This document shows positions 54,340 to 64,000 of a stretch of 64,000 nucleotides of DNA, piece after piece. The translations under genes were made by a program, and so were the position numbers. Each line of letters starts with the position of its first letter. Position 1 is the stretch's first letter. Source of the stretch: Melampsora larici-populina 98AG31 (taxonomy: Eukaryota > Basidiomycota > Pucciniomycetes > Pucciniales > Melampsoraceae); assembly GCF_000204055.1 (NCBI RefSeq), contig NW_006768781.1:639940-703939 (forward strand), given 5' to 3'. Below the pieces are notes generated by a model. It made no database searches. It was not told the DNA's origin and saw only the letters and a program-made list of their open reading frames with translations.

Positions 54340-57300
54340 TTATGGATGTATCAACAAAATCAGATTGGAATCAAACTCTTGTAACACCTCATTTAGCGCC
54401 CTTCGGGTCACTCCACTACGACTGATGATTTCTTCTAAAGGATATCGTCCATTAAAGTACCTCAGAACTCTAGTACCACATGCCAAACAAAAAGTGAAGG
54501 TTTAGTCTGCCCGTCAGTTCATAGTCTATTTGGTACTCACGAGCGTAAGGCCAAGCCGGACATTCATGACTCACAAATTGAACGTAGTTACCACTGTCTC
54601 AGCCTTTTCAGCGCATAGTTCGTCTAACCATCTACGTTGAGTAGGTGTAGCTTTTCCAGGTTCACCCAAGATCTCATCTTCTTCATCAAGATACCCATCC
54701 TCAATTTCTTCTACTCTACTGATTTCTCCACTGTGACAAGTGCCACCAGATTGGACTGAAAGTTGTCTAATCCTTCTTCGATGACGTCTGCCAAGTTCAT
54801 TTAAAGATGGCAATGAATCTGCTGATCCAGGTTCAAGTCTCTGGAAATGATGATTTGAAGGAATACTAGTGCTATAATCTGATGTAGATTGAGTGGCAGA
54901 GGCGGCTAGATTAGGAATGATTCTTTGAGATTGCTGACGCTGGAGATTAGAAATTGAACGATTATTGAGGGAATTTATTAATGGAGATGAACCTCTATGA
55001 AAACTTCCTCGTATGGGAGCTAAAGAAGGTCGGATGGATATTTGACGAGTGGCGGGTGAAGTTGATGCCTCATCGCGTGAAGTCCGAATTTGAAATTCAG
55101 GTGAAAGTGATCCTAGATCTTCATTCTCATTGGTCTCTTCGTCACTTCGCTTGTTTTGATATTGATCCAATTGCTTCACTTTCACCTTGGTACGGCCGTC
55201 TACCTTAAGTCGAACGTGCGTGCGTTCTCGACAAACAAGATCACGTTTTAACAACCACACCAAGATAGCCATGGATTCTGCCTTGTCTAATCCAGGTTGC
55301 AAGCTCGGTAAGATAGAAGAGAAAGGTTGTCTCGCTTGCTTGCTTATTAATGAAAGCACGGAGACTAAGTGAGGTAAGGTGGGGAAAGCATTTGCGAATT
55401 CTTCATTTAATGCTGAGAATGGAAGTACAGGCGGAAGATCTTGATCAACAATGTAATCGGCCTGTGAATGTAAAAGCGAAGCGAGTTGGTATGTATTCCG
55501 TAAAGTCACCACGTCGGTGATTTTGGCCTTTCGCCAATAGATCAAGTGCTCAGTCATCTCAGCTATCGTCTTAGAGTCTGTGTCCAATAGGAACTTGTAT
55601 TCATATAGACTACGTGACGGTATGTAATTTGATCAACAAACTTGTGAATGTGTTTTGGGCCGAGATTAAGGGCCTCTGAAGGTTGTAGGTTTTTCTGGAA
55701 CACTTACGTTAATGCCGGCTTGATAATCGCAATGAAATCTCGAAGTAAACTTTGAGGCGGAACCTGTTCAATTAAGATCTGAGGATCTTCCAAGAGTAAC
55801 AGACTCTTCCAAGTCTCTAAGTGAGTATACCTATCCTCTTCTCCAACATCACCTGGAAACTCATCTACATTCAACCAATTCTCTGATCCAGTTCGATGAT
55901 CAAACAATTCTCGGTGTAGCAAAAGCTCCAGATCAAGCTGATTATCAAATGTGACGCTCGTCCGACCACGCTCTTTCAGATCGTCGAAGATCTGTGCAAG
56001 CGCTCTGGCTAGGTCTGAGTGACGTTCAAGAAGCTTAAACATCTCCTCGGTACTAGTATGTTTACTTCGGGTCCTGCTGCCATGTGACTCCAAATCACGG
56101 CGATCGATTTCATATCCATTGATCTTTTGTGACTCGCGGGTAAGATAAGATGACTGGCGTTCAAGTCTCTTGAGAGCTGCTGTCACCTTCAAGACTACAT
56201 CTTGATAATACACTTCGAGGTGCTGTGACAGATGTGAGGCAGGCGGTGTATCGATGATCAGAGCCAATGTGAATGACTGAAGCGGTACCAAACGAGTTGA
56301 GGTGGCTAAAAAATCGTCATCAGGAGCCGGCGTGGCGATGGATCGCGAGGAATCGAGAGGGGAGTACGCCAAAATGGAACGAGTCTGGTTCAGACCGGAG
56401 CCTAAAGAGGGTTGATATGCGACTCTTTGTAGAGGGGTCGGGGATGGACTAGAAGCGCTTCGATTGGAGGTGGAGGTTAAGTGGTGTAAGGATTGTAGGG
56501 GAGATGATTCGACATGGGAAGATCTGGAAGGTGTCATCATGCGCGTCAGCTGAGAAACCGGCCCAGGAGGGGGGCGAGAAGGTGTAGGTGACATGATTGG
56601 ACGTGGTGAGAGGCTTGTATCGGGGATCGATGGGGTAGCAAGAGGCGTGGCCTCGGATGGAACAGTCTGGCTAGTCAGGGAAGGGCGCGCGCTGCCCACA
56701 TCTACAATGCGGTCCCCTTCTCTAGAAGAAGAGGCGTTCCTGTGGTTGTTGAATGGCGGTAACAGCGGATTACAATCACTAGCAGAATCTGATCTCGTAG
56801 TAGTAGATGCTTGTCTGTCTGTCAATTCTTTACCTCCGGAGCGCGTTCGCGTCCTCCCCCGTTCGAAAGATGCTTCGATGTTGATAGCGGCAGACTGTTG
56901 ACTGATTGCTGAAGGATGTCCAATGATGGCAAGCGAGTCTATCACTAATTCGAGTTTGCGCCCGCTACCCGCTGCACGATTGCTAGTTTGTGTGTGTTTG
57001 CCAGTGTTTCTGGTTTTCAGCATGTCAGCCCAGTCATCCCGTGCGAAGCCAAGGTATTGATCGGCATCCAAATGATCTGTTGAACGATCTTGATGGAGGC
57101 TTTCATTCGCGTTTGCCCAGTAGAATGAACCAGGACATGCAGTCGGGTCTTCATCCTGGTCTCCTGTCACTGACCCCTCGAGGTTGGCCTTGCGACGGAT
57201 TAAGCTGCTATTCAGGCTACCGCCAGAGATCATTCTTTGAGTGGCATTACGACCCGAAGGCTGTGATGTAGGTTCATAATACATGTCCAACTCTTCTTCG

Positions 57301-57554
57301 GATGAACCTCCGTCCTTCTTGAAGCCACGAACATAATGAAGCACAGCTGGGTCTTCCTTGGGTAAGCATGGCCGGCTGTTTGATCTAGTTTCAGAGAATG
57401 CCACGGGATCTACCCCACCTACGCGAGGCTGCGAAGGCTTATAGACCGGGCGATCAAGCCTAGGTATCGGTCGTGGACGGGGTGGCCAAGCAAAAGTGAG
57501 AGTAGGTGTGTCATCGCTTTGAGTGACGAGAATAAGTGCCAACAAGCTGCTCAT
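54340..57554 (-). CDS. NPR3: Nitrogen permease regulator 3 (NPR3/NPRL3)
   Basis: Exons 57554-55708, 55609-54575 and 54469-54340 join in phase to 1,003 residues; introns 98 and 105 nt with GTAAGT and GTGAGT donors. The start MSSLLALILVTQS is the typical NPR3 N-terminus, followed by TLTFAWPPRP, a long Ser-rich insert, LVIDSLAIIGHP, FTLALIIDTPPASHLSQHLE, TWKSLLLLEDPQ, then the C-terminal helical part (EHLIYWRKAKITDVV, ESMAILVWLLKRDLV, RRWLDELCAEKAETVV) and YFNGRYPLEEIISRSGVTRR near the end. NPR3 pairs with NPR2 in the SEACIT/GATOR1 complex at the vacuole, which restrains TORC1 when nitrogen or amino acids are short. The Ser/Arg-rich insert of several hundred residues is long for the family. Divergently arranged with TFG2. 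Confidence 0.92.
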
Positions 57555-57987
57555 GATATCCACAAGCAAAAGATGTTATCGGAGACTTATGAATCGGCGA
57601 TGCAAATAACTTCGTATTTTAGAAATATGTCCTCTTGAAGGTTATAAACTTAATCATCTCCCTGCTCCGAGTAAAACTTGGTGGTGCAGGAAGGAAAACA
57701 GTCAAATTATGAGAACTTGAAGAACATTGAAATCTCATAGCCAAATCTCGTCTCATCTGATTTTCAATGTGACCCAGTGGTCCTGCCCGACTGCATGTGG
57801 ATAATAAGTCGGGTACTCGGGATTAACGTCCCTCGGGAGTCGGCAGCCAGCATGACTTGGTACTCGACTATGGCGGCTCGGGCGAGTATCCTCCAAAGTC
57901 CCTTCACAACACCTTTCCTCTGAATTCTGAGAGTCTGACCTCAATAATCACCACCTCACCCTCCTTCGTCAGACAAAATAGTTCAAG
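57555..57987. promoter_or_regulatory. Shared upstream region of NPR3 and TFG2
   Basis: 433 bp between two divergent start codons, so both promoters must lie here or overlap. No TATA box is obvious. The palindrome-like GTCGGGTACTCGG and GGTACTCGACTATGG segments at 57808-57873 share GGTACTCG, but I cannot name a factor. Confidence 0.5.
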
Positions 57988-59527
57988 ATGGAAGATGAAA
58001 AGGCAACCTCCTCAATTGATCTTGATTCACTCACTCCTCACGTTGATGAGGAAGATTGTGATGAGGTACGTTTTGAACATCTGGTTTATAGCTTTTCAAA
58101 CCATAAACTACCTTATCATCTAACTGATGAACGCATACTGATTTTCCTTATTTACGATTGAAAAGGATCTTGATTTAACACAAATGGACGCGCGTACATG
58201 GTTAGTCAAAGTGCCCAAGTTTTTGTCCGAACGATGGCAGCAACACGCCCAAGCAAGTGGAGATGGGGTAGAATTGGCTCGTATGAGAGTACATGATCAG
58301 TTTAGTTTTTCATTCTCATCATCATACCTGCCTTTTCTGATTTATTGACTCGCTTTTGACGCCCTTTTCGTTCCCGGATGATTTGTAGGGATGCCGCTGG
58401 TAATCGAAAAATTGAGATCATTCTCCCAGATCTTCCAGACCTTCCAGCTGTACCGACGAACTATACTCTTGATGTCAGAAATCCAGCTAGTACAAACCTA
58501 TACGTATTTGATGAGCTTTCAAAACCTGAGGTGGTTGGTACCAGCACCGTGAAGAATGAAATGCCTGCCTCTGGATCTGCTAATAATCAGCTCAACAAGC
58601 CTCGTCGACCGCGCCCCAAGGTTGCACGTTGGTCTATCTTACTTGACTTTACCCATTGGAGTTTTTGAACTCTCTGCTGGATTGTTGGCTTAATTGTGCA
58701 TCACATTTATTTAGGTCGACCCCGAGTTACAGGGAAGATTATGCACGAGTGTCTCGTTTCACCCGTTATCAATGACTCATATCGAGCCGTGATGCGTGCT
58801 CGACAACAGAAAGCATCTCAACCTAAACGAACAATCAAGCGGGTGAATGAGGATGTAGGAACACTTAACCGAATGGCGAGTGGTATATCGACCCAAGTTC
58901 AGGCTAACAAGTTTGCTGCCTTCACTGTTAGTCCTTTCCATAAATCATAAATATTTGCTACAATCAAGAAGTCTTTTCAGGTTGGCTTAACCGTATGACT
59001 TTGCTACCCTACCTGCACATCAATTAATCTTCACGTAGAGAGCAGCAGGACCGTCAACGAAGTCAACAGAGAAATTCACTAGAATGCCTCGCACCGAACT
59101 TCTCGATGCATTATTTGCAGGCTTTCTTCGATACGAATACTGGTCGATGAAATCACTCAGGTCGGTTTGATGTATTGGCGAAGCAACAAGCTCGCATTGC
59201 TATGTTGAATCGAAAGCTGACAGATATAACAAATACTACAGGGATCAAACAAAGCAACCAGAAGCTTATCTTCGAGAGGTCCTATCAGATATCGCCACAC
59301 TTCTGAAGGCTGGTCCATATGTTGGACATTGGGTGCTTAAGCCTCAATATGCACAACTCAATCGATCGAAAGCTGCTGCCCAGGCAGCTGAAGCTGAGGC
59401 AGCTGAAGAAGCTAGAAAGTCCAGTCCTGTGAAAATGGATGAAGATTTGCCTGATGGTCAAGATGATGATGTTGATCTAGATGACGACGACGGTGATGAT
59501 GATGATGACATGGAGGAGGTCATTTGA
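57988..59527 (+). CDS. TFG2: TFIIF subunit beta (TFG2/RAP30)
   Basis: Six exons, 57988-58065, 58166-58299, 58389-58627, 58715-58926, 59039-59160 and 59242-59527, sum to 357 codons in phase (356 aa). Motifs: DLTQMDARTWLVKVPKFLSE at the N-terminal dimerisation barrel, GKIMHECLVSPV at the end of that domain, then the winged helix (RTELLDALFAGFLRYEYWSM, QPEAYLREVLSDIA, GPYVGHWVLKPQY) and an acidic Asp-rich tail. TFIIF binds RNA polymerase II and helps form the pre-initiation complex in the nucleus. The donor of exon 2 (GTTTAG) and of exon 3 (GTTGGT) are weak and were chosen because they keep the frame; those two junctions are the least certain. Confidence 0.92.
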
Positions 59528-60217
59528 TCAATTGGCTTGCTACCTTTGTCTATATTATTTTACATGTATAATACTTACAGCCTTCTTCTAATCATTCATA
59601 TTCAATCTATCACACGATTATTGGAATGGACCTGAATGTGCACTACCATCTTTTTGCTCAATCGGGTAATGTCTTCATGGCCTCTGGGCTCACTTTGACC
59701 ACCCAAAACTCAAATATCATCATCTCATTAGCACACGCAGAAAACATAGTTTCGACATGCAGTGCATCTCTTAGTAACACTTGTTGTTGATGGACGCGGG
59801 GAGCTTAGCAAACAGACAGGGTTCAGGTCCGGTAGAGAGCAGGAATGGGTCCGAAGTAAATTAAGATGACAATAGCCCAGAGGGCTATTTTGTGAGAAGC
59901 TTTTAAAGTCTACTTGCAGGGGCAAAAGTGAAAAAACAACAAATGATGTTCCGAAAGAAAACAAGACTCCTACGAATGAACGAAAAGTGAGGCTCAAAGA
60001 AAAGTTGACATAACTCGACGAGAAAAGATGTGCTCGTCTAAACAAATAGATGCAAATTAAATAAAAAAAATCTATTGGTCCGCGCTAGGCTAGAAGCATG
60101 TTAAACCAAATAAGAAAAAGTCAAGGAAGATGACGTTCTTGGAGGCGAACATAGATACAGAGTGAGGTAGGGATAGATCTGATACGTGTTTGTTCGATTA
60201 GAAATCAAGTCTTCGCA
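59528..60217. other. Convergent 3' region, nothing recognised
   Basis: Lies between the ends of TFG2 and the GPI-type surface protein gene. It presumably contains both 3' UTRs. Minus-strand open frames here lack motifs. Confidence 0.45.
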
Positions 60218-62216
60218 CTAAGCTAATGTGCTCATGCAACCTACATTATCCAGAAAAAAGATAGTCAGAAGGATTTTTTGTAACAAGATGAAGAGTACTT
60301 ACCAAGAACGACTGCAAATGAAAGTGCGACGGATTGATACTGATAAGGCGAAAAAATATTCCAAGTTCGTGTCAATTCAGTCGCATAGTTGGTCAAGCGA
60401 TCACTATTAAGTGGAATTGACTTACGGAGATACCAATGGAGCTGGCCGCTGAAGTGTCAGTTGAATTGCTTCCAGTAGCATCAGGATTCTCGGGAGTTGC
60501 AGTCGAGTTATCGGTGGAGTTTCCATCAACAGGACAGCCATCCGACATATCAGATAATCCGTCAGTCCCATTTCCGGTCGAGTTGAGACCGCCTAATGTG
60601 GATTTAACACTAGAGTCAGAGGAGTTGAGCATTGAGCCTGTACACTTGGATAGAGGCGAGGTGACGGTTCCGTTGTCGGTGGGAAGGGTGTCGTCGGGAG
60701 AGGTGCCGTTCATCATGCCATCAGTACCGTTGATGGCCGGACCATTGTCACCGCCGATAGAATCCGTTCCATTAGCCGAGGGAGTATCATCACCAGCGAT
60801 AGGATTGGTTCCGTTGGTGGGGATCGGAGTATCGTCACCGGTCGAATCTGTTCCATTGGCAGCCGACTCTGTGCCATTTGCGCAAGGGCGTGTAGTCACA
60901 TTGGCAGGGCTACTTGAAGGTGTGGGGACAACACTGCCGTTTCCAGAGGTTCCGGGGGGATTAGTCATGTTTCCGCTTGTACCTTGGTCAGTGGGTGAAT
61001 CCAGAGGAGTTGCTGTGCCATTGTCTTGGGGTTGCTCATCGGGAGAAGTGACAGATCCATTGGCAGGGCTCGATGAAGGTGTGGGGACAAGACTTCCGTT
61101 TCCAGAGGTTTCGGGGTAGTCAGTCATGTTTCCGCTTGTGCCTTGGTCAGTGGGCGAATCCATAGGAGTTGCTGTGCCATTTTCTTTGGGCTGGTCATCG
61201 GGAGAAGCGACAGATCCATTGGCAGGGCTCCATGAAGGTGTGGGGGCAGCGCTACCGCTTCCGGAGGTTTCGGGGTAGTCAGTCATGTTTCCGCTTGTAC
61301 CTTGGTCAGTGGGCGAATCCATAGGAGTTGATGTGCCGTTTTCTTGGGGCTGGTCATCGGGAGAAGCGACAGATCCATTGGCAGGGCTCCATGAAGGTGT
61401 GGGGGCAGCGCTACCGCTTCCGGAGGGGTTAGGCATATCGCCACTTGAGCCTTGTTGAGTTGGTGAATCAACAGCGGGTGCAGGTGAGCCGTGATCTTGG
61501 GGTTGATCGTCGGGAGAGGCGGCACCTTTGGGGCCGTCCTTGGGAGAAGCTACATTCGGAGAGGGTCCGTTGGGAGTCGAGCCCACTGTCACTGGAACTG
61601 AGACGACATTGCATTCAGGAGTGTGGGTAGGCTGAGCAGAGTGAATGGGAAAAGGTTTGGTGAGTTAATAATCAAGATTATACATAAATCAATATCACGA
61701 ACACCGGTAAAGTAATACTGCGATACAACCAACGAGTATCTGGGGAGATGAATTCAAGGTCAATTTTTGACGCCGATGAAGGAGCAAAGCTTGTGATGGA
61801 CTTACGGTCCAGTGACACCATCTGTAAATTTATCAGTTGCAGGAATCTGAAGAGGATACGATAGCTGCTTTGTGGATGGATCGAAGGGAGTCTTGGTAGT
61901 GTCGAGGGTACCGAGCAGTAAGTGTCCAAGGGATTTGGAGTCGGTAGGTTTGGAGTTTAATCCAAATCCAAGAGCGACCTGGTGGCATACGTCACCTATG
62001 ATAATGTAAATTTGTTCATCAAAATGTTGACCAGTAGGACCGTCAGACAACTTGATGTTCACAATGCTTACCATCTACTTCCAAAGTTAAGTTGAGAGTG
62101 GTTCCGGGAACGACAGGAGAGCCCGGTACAGGAGAGACAATTTTGACCTTTTGGCCAGTAGCAAGGGAAACCCAAGAAATGCTTGCAAGTAAGACTGAGA
62201 AAGATAGAGATAACAT
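60218..62216 (-). CDS. Secreted GPI-anchor-type surface protein with tandem repeats
   Basis: ATG at 62216 begins a signal peptide (MLSLSFSVLLASISWVSLATG). Exons 62216-62072, 61995-61806, probably a 13-nt microexon at 61739-61727, 61631-60426, 60339-60303 and 60240-60218 give about 537 residues. The N-terminal part (VKIVSPVPGSPVVPGTTLNL, CHQVALGFGLNSKP) is a small folded domain of the kind found in Ser/Thr-rich GPI-anchored fungal proteins. Then come three 53-residue repeats (SPANGSVASPDDQPQENG) and a long Asn-Gly-Thr-rich tail with over 25 N-glycosylation sequons. The C-terminus (YQSVALSFAVVLGCMSTLA) is hydrophobic after small residues, as for GPI attachment. Likely a heavily glycosylated cell-wall protein; an adhesin or host-interface role is inference. 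The microexon is the weak point of the model. Confidence 0.8.
60900..61540 (-). repeat. 159-bp tandem repeats in the surface protein gene
   Basis: Three full in-frame units of 53 codons plus partial units at both ends. Neighbouring units differ by a few substitutions (PQENGTSTP, PKENGTATP, PQDNGTATP), and GACTACCCCGAAACC blocks are shared between units 1 and 2. A length polymorphism between strains is likely. Confidence 0.85.
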
Positions 62217-64000
62217 ATTGAAGTGGAGTGTCCGAGGAGATAAATATGAGATAAATATGAGATAAATAAAGCTGATAAATTTATAGCGAATGGAAAAAAT
62301 GAATGAATGTAAGAGCAATATTCTTATTGCTGTCAGTGAAAATGGATGAAGTCAGGCAGACAAGACGGAGGGAGGGAAGGGGCTGACAAACACCCCGTTT
62401 TTATAGGTTTGTGCCTTGATGTGAGGCTATGGTGTGGCACGCAAAACCTTACAATCATCGACGGTAATGGAGCGGTGGAAAGAAGCCGCTTGAATAATTG
62501 TACGTCACCTAATGTACATAGGAATTCTAATGTCTTCTGTCTTTGATACGATGCCGTACTTCCTCCGAAATTGTACATCCCGCAAGATCCCTAATTTGCA
62601 CCAATGGTGTGCAAAAGACTTGCAATAAAACATACAGTAAAGGATCCTGCTAGATCCAACTTTATGTTGAATTCGAGTTATACACCTAGATATCAGATGC
62701 GTGTAACATGAAGATGGAGAAAGGATGTGAAGATGTTGGTTGCTAAATTAAACATAACTATTCTGTATGGACATTTAAAGCCCGCCTTTGTGGTTCAGAG
62801 AGGGTGGTCCAATCGCAAAATCGGGTGGCATTGGGCAGCGAACTACATATTGGACTGTTCAGTAGATGAACGGATGAGGTTTGGGGGTGCTTCCGGAGGC
62901 CTACAAGGCGGGTCAACCAACACCCTTTAATACCCCAAGTGTGACCATTTTCTACAAAAATACAAAGCAATGGAAGGAAAAGGGAAAAATACGGGGACCT
63001 TATTCTACCTTATCCAGCCAAAGTGAGGCATTTGATGGTCTTCAAGACAAGGCAGGATAAGAAAAAGAACTTCAGAGGGAGAGGATCAAGCTGGATCAAG
63101 ACTTTGTCGACTCTCTCACTGTTTCAAGAGAGGCGGTCGTGGTGAGGTGAGAAGACTTGAGGACATATGTATGTACACAGCTATACATAATCCCTCTGGA
63201 AACCCCATAACATTTCAATGAGATGGAAAAGATTAGACAAGAGAAAGCCTGGGAGTCAGGTAAGAGAAAAATTAGATTCTTGATGACGAGATTACTCTGC
63301 CAATCAAGAGCCTTTATCGCCTCAGTCTCAGGAAAGAAGAGCAATTCTGCTTTGTGAGTGACTTGTTGACAAAGTGGATAGAGCCTTGATGTATAACTTG
63401 TTAACGCAGTGTATTAAAATTGAAATCATCTGCAGAGCCGACTAAAACCAAAATCTTCACTTTGCATGCATAATATATGCCCCTTGATATGGATGGTGCC
63501 GGTGTCATACTGTGCCATGCTGTGTCATACTTGTGACATCTGCAATGTACTTCCTGTGTTTCTTATGATTTGAGCTGGCTGCTGAAGTCGCGGTGTCAAA
63601 TAGCGGCGGCCGCGTGAAACTGTTTTTGGGGGCTGACAGTGATGTGATTCCAGCTACATATTTCTAGCTTTTTTCGGACGGGTCATCAGGCTCAATTGGA
63701 CATGGTAATATCTTCAGTGAGTGTTTTTGAGAATATCCTGCAAGGTGATATCCAGGGAATTTGTCATTATGCTAGAAGTGCGATAGCTACCACCGAATTC
63801 ATAAGGCTCTTTCTGTAACATAGGCACGTGGAAATTTCCTTGGAAATGATAGCAGGTATGAGTATATGTAGTTTATGCTAGCTTCCAATCAAGAGTTGAT
63901 CAAGCAAGCCTGATATGTGAGAGGAATTGAATTGGAATTTCACAAGGTATATCATTTGCTTGCGTACTTCAATCTTCTGATATGTAGTATGATAGATACA
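62217..64000. other. Intergenic, nothing recognised
   Basis: The first few hundred bases are the presumed promoter of the surface protein gene. The rest has no supported gene, repeat or mobile element. Confidence 0.5.

Noticed and set aside
59728..60045. 105-codon minus-strand frame as a gene
   Set aside because: Lies in the 3' region between convergent genes, no start or splice evidence and no motif.
60436..61119. 227-codon plus-strand frame
   Set aside because: Antisense shadow of the repeat region in the surface protein gene.
1..64000. CRISPR arrays, bacterial operons, Shine-Dalgarno sites
   Set aside because: The window is eukaryotic (spliced genes, LTR retrotransposons). No regularly spaced repeat-spacer array is present.
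1..64000. tRNA or rRNA genes
   Set aside because: I scanned by eye for B-box-like GGTTCGAATCC and conserved rRNA words and found none convincing; a tRNA search program would be needed to exclude them.

Overview
The window looks like a chromosome segment of a basidiomycete fungus, most likely a rust fungus (Pucciniales). I base this on genes split by introns of about 50-100 nt with GT..AG ends, two recognisable fungal housekeeping genes (nitrogen permease regulator 3 and the beta subunit of TFIIF), fungal chromoviruses, and transposon-linked gene families (MULE-OTU, RecQ-like helicase scraps) that I associate with rust genomes. The species assignment is inference, not a database result.

Layout. 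1-1.9 kb: the 3' part of an unrecognised intron-containing gene. 2-6 kb: intergenic DNA with a Harbinger-type MITE, a small foldback MITE, the last two exons of a hAT transposase and a CACTA-like foldback element. 6.1-27.6 kb: a stack of four Ty3/Gypsy LTR retrotransposons. Copy A (minus) is old, internally deleted and truncated. Copy C (plus) is inserted in the 5' LTR of A. Copy B (minus) is complete with LTRs and TSD and is inserted in the gag of C. Copy D (plus), a different Ty3/Gypsy lineage with 392-bp LTRs, sits in the RNase H region of C. CACTA-like MITEs have in turn landed in A and in D. 27.6-32.7 kb: a LINE reverse-transcriptase fragment split by a hAT-like MITE, minisatellite and other repeats, and a small hypothetical gene. 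32.7-35.6 kb: a structurally complete PIF/Harbinger transposon (DDE transposase plus Myb/SANT-like protein) disabled by one stop codon. 35.6-40.2 kb: repeats, including an interstitial telomere-like tract. 40.2-42.3 kb: a five-exon hypothetical gene with an HMG-like segment. 42.9-51.9 kb: a Mutator-like element encoding one 1,513-residue transposase fused to an OTU cysteine protease domain, split by a 3,033-bp TIR element that itself carries gene-like exons. 52-54 kb: intergenic with a RecQ helicase fragment. 54.3-62.2 kb: the gene-dense part, NPR3 (minus), TFG2 (plus, divergent from NPR3) and a secreted, repeat-containing, GPI-anchor-type cell-surface protein (minus). 62.2-64 kb: nothing recognised.

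How things work together. The host genes at the right are independent housekeeping or surface functions. The rest is layered transposition. The three chromovirus copies A, B and C each show a 10-nt primer-binding site next to the 5' LTR that is complementary to a site inside their own LTR (the A copy of that site is cut by the C insertion). The 10-mers differ between copies but covary, which points to Tf1-like self-priming of reverse transcription. In several elements the coding frame is continuous across the junction once the inserted element and one target-site copy are left out, so the order of events can be read directly.
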